This document shows, in pieces, positions 27,476 through 36,230 of a stretch of 64,000 nucleotides of DNA. Positions within the stretch are counted from its first letter, which is position 1. The number at the start of each line of letters is the position of its first letter. The stretch comes from Weeksella virosa DSM 16922. Its GTDB lineage: Bacteria > Bacteroidota > Bacteroidia > Flavobacteriales > Weeksellaceae. Both the position numbers and the translations under genes were made by a program. The notes below the pieces were generated by a model. The model did not search any database. It was given only the letters and a program-made list of their open reading frames with translations, and was not told the origin of the DNA. The stretch lies in assembly GCF_000189415.1 (NCBI RefSeq), contig NC_015144.1, positions 2,094,001 to 2,158,000 of the forward strand. Reading direction: 5' to 3'.

Positions 27476-28351
27476 ATGAAAGCTTATATATTTCCAGGTC
27501 AAGGAGCTCAATTCAGTGGAATGGGAAAAGATTTATACGATAATCACGCAAAAGCTAAAGCACTTTTTGACAAAGCAGATGAATTATTGGGTTTTTCTAT
27601 CTCTAAAATCATGTTCGATGGCAGCGCCGAAGACCTTAAACAAACAAAAGTTACTCAGCCAGCAGTGTTTCTACACTCGGTGATACTAGCCCAGACCATT
27701 CAAGACTTTACACCATCGATGGTTGCGGGACATTCCTTGGGTGAGATTTCTGCCTTGGTAGCAGCAAAAGTTCTCGATTTTGAAGCGGGTCTGCAGTTAG
27801 TCTACAAAAGAGCAATGGCAATGCAAGCAGCTTGCGAAAAATCACCTTCTACCATGGCAGCCATTTTAGGGTTAGAGGATGAAATTGTCGAAAACATTTG
27901 TAAAGAAACACCCGGGAATGTAGTTGCTGCAAACTATAATTGTCCTGGACAATTGGTAATTTCTGGTGAAATACCAGCAGTAGAAAAAGCCTGTGAAATG
28001 TTAAAAGATGCGGGTGCAAGACGAGCTTTGATTTTGCCAGTTGGCGGAGCCTTCCATTCACCTTTGATGCAACCTGCAGAAGAAGAGTTAGCAAAAGCAA
28101 TAGAAGAAACAACATTCAATACACCAATTTGCCCAGTATATCAGAATGTTACAACCACAGCAATTACAGAGCCTGCAGAACTAAAAAAGAACCTAATTGC
28201 ACAATTGACAGCTCCGGTGAAATGGACACAATCGGTACAAAACATGATTGCAGATGGCGCTACAGAATTTGTAGAAGTTGGGCCAGGAAATACACTACAG
28301 GGTTTGGTGAAAAAAATCAACCGTGAGGTTGCAACCTCATCTGCAAGCTAA
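27476..28351 (+). CDS. fabD: Malonyl CoA-acyl carrier protein transacylase
   Basis: 291 residues. FPGQGAQFSGMG at the N-terminus, the catalytic nucleophile in VAGHSLGEISALVAA, GGAFHSPLMQPA with the catalytic His, and VEVGPGNTLQGLVKKI near the end are all present. It loads malonyl groups onto ACP for fatty acid synthesis. It directly abuts the upstream glycosyltransferase gene, and the next gene starts one base after its stop, so it is embedded in a co-transcribed row. Confidence 0.96.
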   Translation: MKAYIFPGQGAQFSGMGKDLYDNHAKAKALFDKADELLGFSISKIMFDGSAEDLKQTKVTQPAVFLHSVILAQTIQDFTPSMVAGHSLGEISALVAAKVLDFEAGLQLVYKRAMAMQAACEKSPSTMAAILGLEDEIVENICKETPGNVVAANYNCPGQLVISGEIPAVEKACEMLKDAGARRALILPVGGAFHSPLMQPAEEELAKAIEETTFNTPICPVYQNVTTTAITEPAELKKNLIAQLTAPVKWTQSVQNMIADGATEFVEVGPGNTLQGLVKKINREVATSSAS

Positions 28352-28352
28352 C

Positions 28353-29264
28353 ATGGAACAATCTTTTTTAGCAAACGGAAAGTTATTATTGATAGGAGAG
28401 TACATTGTTTTAGATGGAGCTCAATCATTAGCATTGCCAACAAAATTTGGGCAGAATATGCATGTTTCAACTTTTGAAGCCGAAATAGAGGAAATCGTCT
28501 GGAATGCCGTTTTGGTCGATGAAAGTACATGGTTCAGTGTGGTTTTTGATGCCAATACCTTAACTATAAAAGAAACGACGGATCAGAAACTAGCTTTTGA
28601 TTTGCAAAAAATTTTGCAGCAAGCAACTCTACAAAATCCTACCTTTTTTCTCGCCAATCAATCCTATCGAATAACCACAAAACTCACTTATCCCCAGCAA
28701 TGGGGATTGGGGAGTAGCTCTACTTTGGTTGCTCTTTTGGCTCAATGGATGAAAATAGACCCGTATGTATTAAACCAAAAAACTTTTAGAACAAGCGGCT
28801 ATGACATTGCTTGTGCCTACGAAAACAAACCAATCTTTTTTTGTAATGCTCCAGAAATTACTGTGACTTACCCGCAGTTGAAGTGGAATTTTTATGATGA
28901 TTTGTATTTTGTTTATCTTAACCAAAAACAAGATACACAGGCTGCCGTTGGAAAACATTACCGAAATAGGCCTAAAGATCGGGCAATGATAAACCATTTA
29001 TCCGACCTGGTAGAGAAATTATCTACGGCTAAGGAGTTGGATAATTTCGAGGCGATACTAGATGAATATCAGACGATTCTAGCTAATTTTATGCAGTTGC
29101 CAAAAGTAAAAGAGGAGCGTTTTCCTGAATATGAGGGTTGCGTGAAAAGTCTTGGTACATGGGGTGGTGATTTTGTTTTGGTGACGTATCGTGACGGAAT
29201 GCATGCTTATTTAGAAGAAAAAGGATATTCAACTATCCTTCCATATAATGATTTGGTTTTTTGA
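28353..29264 (+). CDS. GYDIA-type GHMP kinase (mevalonate-kinase-like)
   Basis: 303 residues from the ATG at 28353. The N-terminus FLANGKLLLIGEYIVLDGAQSLALP, the ATP loop WGLGSSSTLVALL and the signature SGYDIACAYENKP place it in the sporadically distributed GHMP kinase group of Bacteroidota known by its GYDIA motif. Relatives act on mevalonate or phosphomevalonate, so a role in isoprenoid synthesis is plausible but unproven. It starts one base after the fabD stop and converges on the kinase gene 16 bases away. Confidence 0.88.
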   Translation: MEQSFLANGKLLLIGEYIVLDGAQSLALPTKFGQNMHVSTFEAEIEEIVWNAVLVDESTWFSVVFDANTLTIKETTDQKLAFDLQKILQQATLQNPTFFLANQSYRITTKLTYPQQWGLGSSSTLVALLAQWMKIDPYVLNQKTFRTSGYDIACAYENKPIFFCNAPEITVTYPQLKWNFYDDLYFVYLNQKQDTQAAVGKHYRNRPKDRAMINHLSDLVEKLSTAKELDNFEAILDEYQTILANFMQLPKVKEERFPEYEGCVKSLGTWGGDFVLVTYRDGMHAYLEEKGYSTILPYNDLVF

Positions 29265-29280
29265 TCATTTAAGTAAAGTG

Positions 29281-30060
29281 TTATTCCTTCCCGATTAATT
29301 TTTTTAGTCTTTTTTTTCGTACTTGTTTTAGATGAAATTTTTGTTGAAATTTCTCTGTACCAGCCCACATTTTATCTATCACTTCTGCTGGTGGTAACTG
29401 CATCAACCGTGCATATTCTTTGGCCATAATTTCTACCGATTCTCGATGGGGCGTTAAGCGAACAAAATTGTTAATTCGCTGTTCTAATGTCATCGAATCA
29501 TGAAATTTCATCCGATTCAGATCAACCAAATAAAATTCGTACGTACCATCTTTTTTGTCAAAAATTAGCGTATTACCTGGAGAATGGTCTAGAAACTCTA
29601 TACCAGCTTGATGTAATGCAAAAGTAAATTGCGTAAACTGTCGGAGTACATTTTCCATATCAGGGAAATTGGGTGTATGCACAACCTCTCTATAGGTGAA
29701 GTCTTCTTTGATAAATGCACAAAAATAATACGAGTCTAAGAAAGTTATGGCAGTTTTATTCTCTACATACGCAATGGGGGTTGGTGTCTTAAAACCTTTT
29801 TCGATCAGTATTTTGGCATGTGTATAAGAACGCTTTGCTTTTGATTCTCTAAAAAAACGGTAAACAATTTTATTAATGAAGTTGGGAATCTTAAATGCTT
29901 TTATTGTGCAAATTTCACCATTTTCTAAACGCAACTTTTTAATTGAGTTTCTGCTACCTTTGACTAAATAATCTTGGTTATCTGAAAAATTATTAATAGC
30001 ACACTCAATCTCTCTTATATCTGTTGAATAGGTAGAATTTACCACAATTTCTTTGCTCAT
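29281..30060 (-). CDS. Lipopolysaccharide kinase, InaA/WaaP-like
   Basis: 259 residues from the ATG at 30060 (MSKEIVV). A TTG ten codons upstream is less likely. It has a protein-kinase-like fold: KKLRLENGEICTIKAFK (phosphate-binding Lys), LHQAGIEFLDHSPGNTLIF (catalytic loop with Asp and Asn) and YLVDLNRMKF (metal-binding Asp). Proteins of this group phosphorylate Kdo or heptose in lipopolysaccharide. Neighbouring glycosyltransferases on both sides support a role in core assembly. Confidence 0.85.
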   Translation of the reverse strand: MSKEIVVNSTYSTDIREIECAINNFSDNQDYLVKGSRNSIKKLRLENGEICTIKAFKIPNFINKIVYRFFRESKAKRSYTHAKILIEKGFKTPTPIAYVENKTAITFLDSYYFCAFIKEDFTYREVVHTPNFPDMENVLRQFTQFTFALHQAGIEFLDHSPGNTLIFDKKDGTYEFYLVDLNRMKFHDSMTLEQRINNFVRLTPHRESVEIMAKEYARLMQLPPAEVIDKMWAGTEKFQQKFHLKQVRKKRLKKLIGKE

Positions 30061-30127
30061 GCTCTTGGCTGTTATTCTCTTTTTGAGCAAATTTAAAAAC
30101 TTTAGTCGGCAGTGTCAAAGATATGTT

Positions 30128-30135
30128 TATTTTTG
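30128..30135 (+). promoter_or_regulatory. TAnnTTTG box (TATTTTTG) before a glycosyltransferase gene
   Basis: Five bases separate the box from the ATG at 30141, suggesting a very short leader. It lies in the divergent space between the kinase and the glycosyltransferase. Confidence 0.4.
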
Positions 30136-30140
30136 TTGGC

Positions 30141-30938
30141 ATGAAGATGAACACAAGCTTGGTTGTTTCAACCTATAATTGGGCAGAAGCCTTAGAATTG
30201 GTTCTGAAAAGTATCCAAGTCCAAACACATTTACCAGATGAAGTTATCATTGCAGATGACGGTTCTACAAAGGAAACTAAACGAGTGATAGATGAATTCA
30301 GGCAGGGATTCCCCAATCCAGTTACGCATGTTTGGCATGAAGATCTTGGTAACAGAAAAGCAATAATCATGAATAAGGCGATTGCGAAAACAATCTCCGA
30401 TTACATTATCAGTATTGATGGTGATGTGATTTTACACCCAAACTTTGTAGAGGATCATTTGGCAATGGCCGAAAAGAATACATATCTCTACGGCTCTAGA
30501 GTGAATATCCAGAAGTCGAAATTGCAAGAAATATTTCAACATAAGACGATTCATTTTCATTTTTTTTCGAAAGGAATCAAAAAAAGAGGACGTACCCTTC
30601 GTTATCCGTTTTTAGCAAAAAAACAAAAAAAACATAGCAGTTTTTCGTCGAAAATGCGCGGATGCAATTTTTCTTTTTGGCGAAAAGATTTTATAAAAGT
30701 CAATGGTTATAATGAAGAAATTACAGGTTGGGGAAGAGAGGATTCTGAATTAGTGCTAAGAATGCATAATGCTGGAATATTAGCCAAACGACTAAAATTT
30801 GCCGGAATTGTCTATCATATGTACCACCCAGAACAGAGTAAAGAATTTTTGGATCGCAATGATAAAATCCAACAAAAAACCATCGAGCAGAAATTAACCT
30901 TTGCCTCAAAAGGCGTCAATCAATATACAGAATGCTAG
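30141..30938 (+). CDS. Glycosyltransferase family 2
   Basis: 265 residues from the ATG at 30141. ATG codons at 30123 and 30147 are alternatives, and the promoter box at 30128 argues against 30123. TSLVVSTYNWAEALELVL, VIIADDGSTKETK, ISIDGDVILHPNF and the C-terminal GYNEEITGWGREDSELVLRMHNAG define a GT-A enzyme with a second, galactosyltransferase-like region. It is a paralogue of the 25811-26635 protein. It overlaps the next gene by 7 bases. Confidence 0.9.
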   Translation: MKMNTSLVVSTYNWAEALELVLKSIQVQTHLPDEVIIADDGSTKETKRVIDEFRQGFPNPVTHVWHEDLGNRKAIIMNKAIAKTISDYIISIDGDVILHPNFVEDHLAMAEKNTYLYGSRVNIQKSKLQEIFQHKTIHFHFFSKGIKKRGRTLRYPFLAKKQKKHSSFSSKMRGCNFSFWRKDFIKVNGYNEEITGWGREDSELVLRMHNAGILAKRLKFAGIVYHMYHPEQSKEFLDRNDKIQQKTIEQKLTFASKGVNQYTEC

Positions 30939-31858
30939 ACCTCAGTATCGTAACAATTAATTACAACACAAGTAATGCAACGATTGCGTTGGTAAAAAGT
31001 ATCGTAAAAAAAACAACCAAGGTTAAGTATGAAGTTGTCATCATCGATAATGCATCAGAAAAAGAGAATTATTTTCATTTACAAGACTTGGTGAAAGAAC
31101 TAAGTTTACCCAATCTAAAACTAGTCAGAAGCAATATTAATACTGGTTTTGGACAAGGAAATAGAATAGGTTACGAGGCAACATCTGATAGCAAATATGT
31201 TGCATTTATCAATAACGATGTAGAGTTGATTGATGATTGTTTTCCTGTTCTAAAGGATTTTATGGATCAACATCTGGAAGTCGGCATTGTCTCTCCACAA
31301 TCGGTAAATGAACGGTACGAATTCGTTCCGACGATAGATCATTTTGCATCTTGGCAGAGAGAAATTTTCAGTAGGAAATTCCTAGAAATGGTTAATCCGA
31401 AAAGATTCCCGAAGCGTAAAAAAGTTTATTCTCAACCAATTGAAGCAGATTTTGTTGCCGGATCTTTTTTATTTATGCGACGTGTAGATTTTGATAAAAT
31501 TGGCGGTTTTGATGAAAACATCTTCCTTTACTATGAAGAGACAGATCTATCGAGAAGAATGAAAGCAATTGGTAAAAAAACCATGCTCATTCCGACCATT
31601 CAATATAAACATATACATGGACTCAGCACCAAAAAATCCATGGCTATAAAATTAGAACAAAAACTTTCGTTGATTTATATTATCCAAAAACATCAAGGTT
31701 GGTTAGCATCTCGTTTGGTATTGATATTTTTCGGTACAAAATATTTCTTTTCTACCATTCTACAACCCAAAAAATGGCCTTTGCTACGTGCAAGCTTACA
31801 AGGAATGCCACTTACATTATCCCTAAAACATCAACAAAAAAGTAAAACGCTTGAATGA
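30932..31858 (+). CDS. Glycosyltransferase family 2 (rhamnosyltransferase-like)
   Basis: 308 residues. LSIVTINYNTSNATIALVKSI, VVIIDNASEKEN, AFINNDVELID and GGFDENIFLYYEETDLSRRMKAIGKK are characteristic of WbbL-like GT2 enzymes that add rhamnose or similar sugars to O-antigen or core. The C-terminal 60 residues are basic and partly hydrophobic (LIYIIQKHQGWLASRLVLIFFG), perhaps a membrane-binding helix. It is the last gene of the surface-glycan group. Confidence 0.9.
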   Translation: MLDLSIVTINYNTSNATIALVKSIVKKTTKVKYEVVIIDNASEKENYFHLQDLVKELSLPNLKLVRSNINTGFGQGNRIGYEATSDSKYVAFINNDVELIDDCFPVLKDFMDQHLEVGIVSPQSVNERYEFVPTIDHFASWQREIFSRKFLEMVNPKRFPKRKKVYSQPIEADFVAGSFLFMRRVDFDKIGGFDENIFLYYEETDLSRRMKAIGKKTMLIPTIQYKHIHGLSTKKSMAIKLEQKLSLIYIIQKHQGWLASRLVLIFFGTKYFFSTILQPKKWPLLRASLQGMPLTLSLKHQQKSKTLE

Positions 31859-31931
31859 AAATAAAAACTATATTTTGTAGCTTATAATTTTGACTATATT
31901 TTAGAAATTTATCAGTTAATATAAAAAGAAA

Positions 31932-32486
31932 ATGACGATACAAGAAATTGCCGAACGCTTACTCAATGGAGAAACAATGATTTATCCGACCGATACAATT
32001 CTGGGTTTAGGATGCAATGCTTTGGATGATAAAGCCATCGCAAAAATATATTCGATAAAAAACCGTCCAGAATCTAAATCGCTCATTCTTTTGGTAGATT
32101 CCCCGGCACGCTTACAATCTATTGTCGATGTGCCAGAATTAACATGGGATCTAATAGATCTGAATGAAAAGCCGCTGACCATTATCTATGACGATCCACG
32201 TGGTTTACCAAAATCATTAGTCTCTAAAGACAATACCATTGGGATTCGTCTAACAAAAGACCCTTTTTGCTGCCAAATAATTCAACGAATAAAAGCACCC
32301 TTGGTTTCTACTTCGGTAAACATTTCTAGCCAAAAAGCTGCGCAAAGTTATGCTGATATCTCTCCTGCGATTTTAGAAAAAGTAGACTTTGTGGTAGACG
32401 AGGCTAAAACTTTCCTGCCCAAAAGCGAACCATCGACCATCATACAACTCACGAAAGATTTACAAGTAAAAGTTATTCGAGAATAA
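31932..32486 (+). CDS. L-threonylcarbamoyladenylate synthase (Sua5/YrdC family)
   Basis: 184 residues, the size of the YrdC domain alone, without the C-terminal Sua5 extension. MIYPTDTILGLGCNALDDKAIAKIYSIKNRPESKSLILLV and GIRLTKDPFCCQII and STSVNISSQKAA are the family motifs around the ATP and threonine sites. It makes threonylcarbamoyl-AMP for the t6A37 modification of tRNA. The CCA-adding enzyme gene follows after 33 bases, a sensible partner in tRNA maturation. Confidence 0.93.
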   Translation: MTIQEIAERLLNGETMIYPTDTILGLGCNALDDKAIAKIYSIKNRPESKSLILLVDSPARLQSIVDVPELTWDLIDLNEKPLTIIYDDPRGLPKSLVSKDNTIGIRLTKDPFCCQIIQRIKAPLVSTSVNISSQKAAQSYADISPAILEKVDFVVDEAKTFLPKSEPSTIIQLTKDLQVKVIRE

Positions 32487-32507
32487 GACAAAAGTTCTAA
32501 AAACCTT

Positions 32508-32515
32508 TACCTTTG
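32508..32515 (+). promoter_or_regulatory. TAnnTTTG box (TACCTTTG) before the CCA-adding enzyme gene
   Basis: The box ends 4 bases before the ATG at 32520. No clear -33 element is seen, so the call rests on the exact match and the repeated pattern in this window. Confidence 0.35.
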
Positions 32516-32519
32516 CTGT

Positions 32520-33941
32520 ATGAATTTGAAAAAAGCAATCAACGACCCAATATTTATAACGATAGGAGAAACTGCTAAAGAATTGAAGCAAAAATCCTAC
32601 GTAGTCGGAGGCTTTGTGCGAGATTTCTTATTAGAGCGCCCTGGAAAACAGGATATCGATTTTGTGACAGTAGGTAATGGAATAATTTTGGCAGAAAAAG
32701 TTGCAAAAAAATTAGGAAACACCTCTAAAGTCTCTGTTTTCAAACGTTTTGGCACTGCGATGTTCAAGTATCAAAACAAAGAGTTGGAGTTTGTAGGTGC
32801 TCGTAAAGAAAGTTATTCAGAAGATAGTCGAAAGCCTTTTGTAGAAAATGGTACTTTAGAAGATGATCAGAAAAGACGAGATTTTACAATTAATGCTTTA
32901 GCAATTTCATTAAATCATGAAGATTTTGGTCAATTAATAGACCCTTTTGATGGAATACAAGACCTCGAAGACAAAATAATTCGGACACCCTTAGATCCGG
33001 TTATTACATATTCAGATGACCCTTTGCGTATGATGAGAGCAATTCGTTTTGCTGCACAATTGGATTTCTCTATCGAAGAAAAATCCTTTCGAGCAATCCA
33101 AGAAAATGCTCACCGATTAGAGATTGTCTCGAAGGAACGCGTAATGGATGAGTTTAATAAAATAATGCTCACACAAAAACCATCTAAAGGCCTACTTCTT
33201 TTGGACCAAGCCAATTTATTACCCCTAATTTTACCCGAACTTTGTGCATTAAAAGGAGTGGAAGATATTGACGGGAAAAAACACAAAGATAATTTCTATC
33301 ATACGCTAGAAGTTGTAGATAATATTGCCAAAAACACAGAAAATTTATGGTTACGTTGGGCAGCTTTATTACACGATATAGGAAAAGCAGTTACGAAAAA
33401 GTTTGACCCGAAAGTAGGATGGACATTTCATTCGCATGAATATGTAGGCGCAAAAATGACCTACAAACTATTCAAACGTCTGAAACTTCCTCTTGGACAA
33501 GACCTAAAATATGTGCAAAAATTGGTGATGATGAGTTCACGTCCAATAGCTGTAATTTCGGATGAAGCAACCGATTCTGCACTGCGAAGATTGTTATTCG
33601 ACGCATCGGATGATTTAGATGATTTGATGGTTTTGTGCAAAGCGGATATCACCACAAAAAACGAAAAAAAACAAAAAAGATACATTCGTAATTTCGAATT
33701 GGTAGAACAAAAGATAAAAGATGTCGAAGAGCGTGATCGAATTAGAAATTTTCAACCACCAATTTCGGGCGAAGAAATTATGGAAGTGTTTGATTTGCAA
33801 CCTTGTAAAGAAATAGGAGTCATCAAAACAGCTATCAAAGATGCAATTTTAGAAGGCGAAATTGAAAATAATTATAATTCTGCCTATAACTTTATGCTAG
33901 ATTTAGGAAAAAAGCTAAATTTGAAACCGATAAAACAATAA
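32520..33941 (+). CDS. CCA tRNA nucleotidyltransferase with HD domain
   Basis: 473 residues. The class II nucleotidyltransferase head has VVGGFVRDFLLERPGKQDIDFVTVG (metal-binding DID) and the RRDFTINALA motif. LRMMRAIRFAAQLDF is the basic motif of the neck. The tail carries an HD phosphohydrolase domain (WAALLHDIGKAVTKKF, TFHSHEYVGAKM). It adds or repairs the 3' CCA of tRNAs. Pure poly(A) polymerases share the head, but the HD tail favours the CCA enzyme. Confidence 0.93.
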   Translation: MNLKKAINDPIFITIGETAKELKQKSYVVGGFVRDFLLERPGKQDIDFVTVGNGIILAEKVAKKLGNTSKVSVFKRFGTAMFKYQNKELEFVGARKESYSEDSRKPFVENGTLEDDQKRRDFTINALAISLNHEDFGQLIDPFDGIQDLEDKIIRTPLDPVITYSDDPLRMMRAIRFAAQLDFSIEEKSFRAIQENAHRLEIVSKERVMDEFNKIMLTQKPSKGLLLLDQANLLPLILPELCALKGVEDIDGKKHKDNFYHTLEVVDNIAKNTENLWLRWAALLHDIGKAVTKKFDPKVGWTFHSHEYVGAKMTYKLFKRLKLPLGQDLKYVQKLVMMSSRPIAVISDEATDSALRRLLFDASDDLDDLMVLCKADITTKNEKKQKRYIRNFELVEQKIKDVEERDRIRNFQPPISGEEIMEVFDLQPCKEIGVIKTAIKDAILEGEIENNYNSAYNFMLDLGKKLNLKPIKQ

Positions 33942-33944
33942 AAA

Positions 33945-34457
33945 GTGATATACAAAATTCGTGTTATCCTTGATACAAAGGAGGATGTTTTTAGGGATAT
34001 TGAGATCAAAGAAAAACAAACATTATTCACACTCTACAAAGGAATAATAAGTGCATTTAGTTTACAAGGAGATGAATTGGCTTCCTTTTACGAGTCTAAT
34101 GAAGATTGGGAACAAAAAAAAGAAATTCCTTTAGAAGACATGTCAGATGACGGGACCGATGAAACAATGGCAGATTTCTATATCAAAGAAGTTTTCCAGA
34201 AAATAGGTGACCGTATGATTTTCGTATATGACTATCTGGATTTATGGACTTTCTTCGTAGAACTAATTTCGGTAGAAGATAAACCAGCGGTACTCAATTA
34301 CCCACTAACGGTTTATCGTTTTGGTTCGATGCCGCTCAAAGCTCCGAAAAAAGATATGGAAATCATCGATTTGGATGATGACGAAGACCTAATCTCTGAC
34401 GAAGAAGATTATGATGAACTAGAAATAGATAGCGAAATCGATATCGAAGATTTATAA
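33945..34457 (+). CDS. Plasmid pRiA4b ORF-3-like protein (IS1096 TnpR-type family)
   Basis: 170 residues from a GTG 3 bases after the CCA-enzyme stop. The family is recognised by YKIRVILDTKEDVFRDIEIKEKQTLFTLYKGIISAFSL at the N-terminus and the IGDRMIFVYDYLDLWTFFVELISV block. It ends in a long acidic tail (DLDDDEDLISDEEDYDELE...). Despite the family name, it is common as a chromosomal gene in Bacteroidota and nothing mobile is seen here. The function is unknown. A terminator follows at 34479. Confidence 0.8.
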   Translation: MIYKIRVILDTKEDVFRDIEIKEKQTLFTLYKGIISAFSLQGDELASFYESNEDWEQKKEIPLEDMSDDGTDETMADFYIKEVFQKIGDRMIFVYDYLDLWTFFVELISVEDKPAVLNYPLTVYRFGSMPLKAPKKDMEIIDLDDDEDLISDEEDYDELEIDSEIDIEDL

Positions 34458-34478
34458 TCTATAAATTATTCAATATAT

Positions 34479-34505
34479 AAAAGCCTCTCTTGTTGAGGCT
34501 TTTTT
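34479..34505 (+). terminator. Rho-independent terminator
   Basis: AAAAGCCTC (34479-34487) pairs with GAGGCTTTT (34495-34503) around a 7-base loop, followed by more T. It closes the Sua5/CCA/pRiA4b row. Confidence 0.85.
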
Positions 34506-34543
34506 AATATTTAAAAAAATAATAACTAAAATACTCTAATTTC

Positions 34544-35791
34544 ATGAACAAAATTTTTATCTATTTAGGATTACTCCTATCCTTATTTAGCCAAAATGTT
34601 GTCGCTCAACATGAATCGGATACAATAAAAAAAACAAAAAAAATCATATCGGATGAAAATTACGATACATCGATGTTACCTTTCTATAGTTACGGTAAAG
34701 GTTTGGGAATGACTTCTCCTGATAGTTTGTACCAAGTTAACATTCGTTTCAGAATGCAAAACCGTGCAACTTTCTATGCGAATGATGGAGAAAAGAAAAC
34801 CTTAGATGGACAAATTCGACGGTTACGATTGCGTTTAGACGGCTATGTAGGCTCACCAAAATTTCAATATAGTTTACAATTATCTTTTGCACCTGAAGAT
34901 GTGGGAGAAGTACAACATGGGAAAAACATCAATATCATTCGCGATGCAATGATCAATTATACGCCAAATTCTAATTGGAGTATAGGTTTCGGTCAGACGA
35001 AATTACCCGGTAATCGTCAACGGTTTAACTCTTCTGGCGCGTTACAGTTAACCGACCGATCAATCAATAACTCAGAGTTTAATATCGATCGTGATTTTGG
35101 CGCACAAGTACAGTACAATAAACGTTCGGGTGATGAGTTTTCGTACACACTGCGTGGAGCAGTTTCTACGGGGGAAGGTAGGAATTGGACCAATTTCGAA
35201 GGAAGCGGCTTGGCCTATACAGGTAAAGCAGAGATATTTCCGCTCGGGGCATTTAAAAATGATGGATCATATTTCGAGGGAGATATCAAACGAGAATCCA
35301 AACCAAAAGTAATGCTTTCTGCAGCCTATAGTTACAACGCAGATGCAAAAAGAACTCAAGGTCAACGTGGAGATTTATTGTTTGCTTCACGCGATATTCA
35401 GTCACTTTTCTTTGACTTTATGTTCAAATACAACGGCTGGGCTTTCCAGTCTGCTTATATGAATCGTTCTGCAAAAGATCTTATCACGGTGAATCCAGAG
35501 AATGAAAATGAGGTGAAATATGTTCGTGCTGGGCAAGGTTTAGATTTTCAGGGTAGTTATATCTTCCCGAATAATTACGAGTTGATTGGGCGTTTTTCTA
35601 CCTTGAAAATGGATAAAGAAATCGAACAATACATGCCAAAAATAAATCAATTTACTCTTGGGCTTACAAAGTATATATGGGAGCATGCATTTAAACTTCA
35701 GGCAGAGGTGTCGTATGAAAACAAAAAATATTTCGATAATCGCAACAAAGACAATTGGTATGCACGTTTGCAAATAGAAATCGGAATATAA
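34544..35791 (+). CDS. Outer membrane porin, OprO/OprP (phosphate-selective) type
   Basis: 415 residues. A signal peptide (about residues 1-21, ending VVAQ) is followed by repeated amphipathic strands: RFRMQNRATFYAND, RRLRLRLDGYVGSPKFQYSLQLSFAP, GFGQTKLPGNRQRFNSSGALQL and NRSINNSEFNIDRDFGAQV. These are typical of the OprP-like porins of Bacteroidota. It ends in LQIEIGI, a final beta strand. It forms an outer membrane channel. Whether it prefers phosphate or another anion is not shown. Confidence 0.88.
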   Translation: MNKIFIYLGLLLSLFSQNVVAQHESDTIKKTKKIISDENYDTSMLPFYSYGKGLGMTSPDSLYQVNIRFRMQNRATFYANDGEKKTLDGQIRRLRLRLDGYVGSPKFQYSLQLSFAPEDVGEVQHGKNINIIRDAMINYTPNSNWSIGFGQTKLPGNRQRFNSSGALQLTDRSINNSEFNIDRDFGAQVQYNKRSGDEFSYTLRGAVSTGEGRNWTNFEGSGLAYTGKAEIFPLGAFKNDGSYFEGDIKRESKPKVMLSAAYSYNADAKRTQGQRGDLLFASRDIQSLFFDFMFKYNGWAFQSAYMNRSAKDLITVNPENENEVKYVRAGQGLDFQGSYIFPNNYELIGRFSTLKMDKEIEQYMPKINQFTLGLTKYIWEHAFKLQAEVSYENKKYFDNRNKDNWYARLQIEIGI

Positions 35792-35841
35792 AATAAGAAA
35801 TTTAAAAATAAATTTGATTGTTTTTTCTTCAATTCGTCGTA

Positions 35842-35864
35842 TTATTGCAATCAAATTGCAATAA
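35842..35864. promoter_or_regulatory. 23-bp palindrome overlapping the start of the Fur/Zur gene, probable operator
   Basis: TTATTGCAAT and ATTGCAATAA are perfect 10-bp arms around a CAA spacer and end exactly at the base before the GTG start. Fur-family repressors bind palindromes of this length. Together with the ZIP transporter in the same operon this suggests autoregulation by zinc or iron. Confidence 0.65.
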
Positions 35865-36230
35865 GTGATCAAGAGAAGGAATACGCCTCAAAAAAAAATA
35901 ATCCTCAGTCTGTTTCGGCAAGAGACAGACTGTTTGTGTTTAGAAGAAATTGAGCAGCGTTTGGTTTCTAAACTAGATCGTGTTACAATTTACCGAATCG
36001 TCAATCGATTTTGCGAAGACGGATTAATGCATAAAATTTCGGGTAAAAATGGAATCTCTCATTTTGCTTTATCCAAAAAAAATCAAACAGAACATTATCA
36101 TTTTCAATGTGATAAATGTCAGAAAATGATTTGTTTAGAAGAGAGTATTCCGGCCTGTTTGCCTCAAAATTTTATCCAAACCAAAACCAATTGTGTAATC
36201 ATAGGAATTTGTCCAAAATGCCAAACGTAG
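35865..36230 (+). CDS. Fur-family metal-responsive repressor (Zur-like)
   Basis: 121 residues from a GTG. The N-terminal winged helix (TPQKKIILSLFRQETDCLCLEEIEQRL... DRVTIYRIVNRFCEDGLMHKI) is followed by the dimerisation and metal part, with HYHFQCDKCQKMICLEE and a closing ICPKCQT. These give two Cys-x2-Cys structural zinc sites. A gene for a ZIP transporter lies two genes downstream, so a zinc-uptake repressor is the best guess; iron cannot be excluded. It overlaps the following methyltransferase gene by 13 bases. Confidence 0.9.
   Translation: MIKRRNTPQKKIILSLFRQETDCLCLEEIEQRLVSKLDRVTIYRIVNRFCEDGLMHKISGKNGISHFALSKKNQTEHYHFQCDKCQKMICLEESIPACLPQNFIQTKTNCVIIGICPKCQT

Noticed and set aside
33945-34457. 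Mobile element suggested by the family name IS1096 TnpR
   Set aside because: No terminal repeats, transposase or target duplication; the gene sits in an ordinary housekeeping row.
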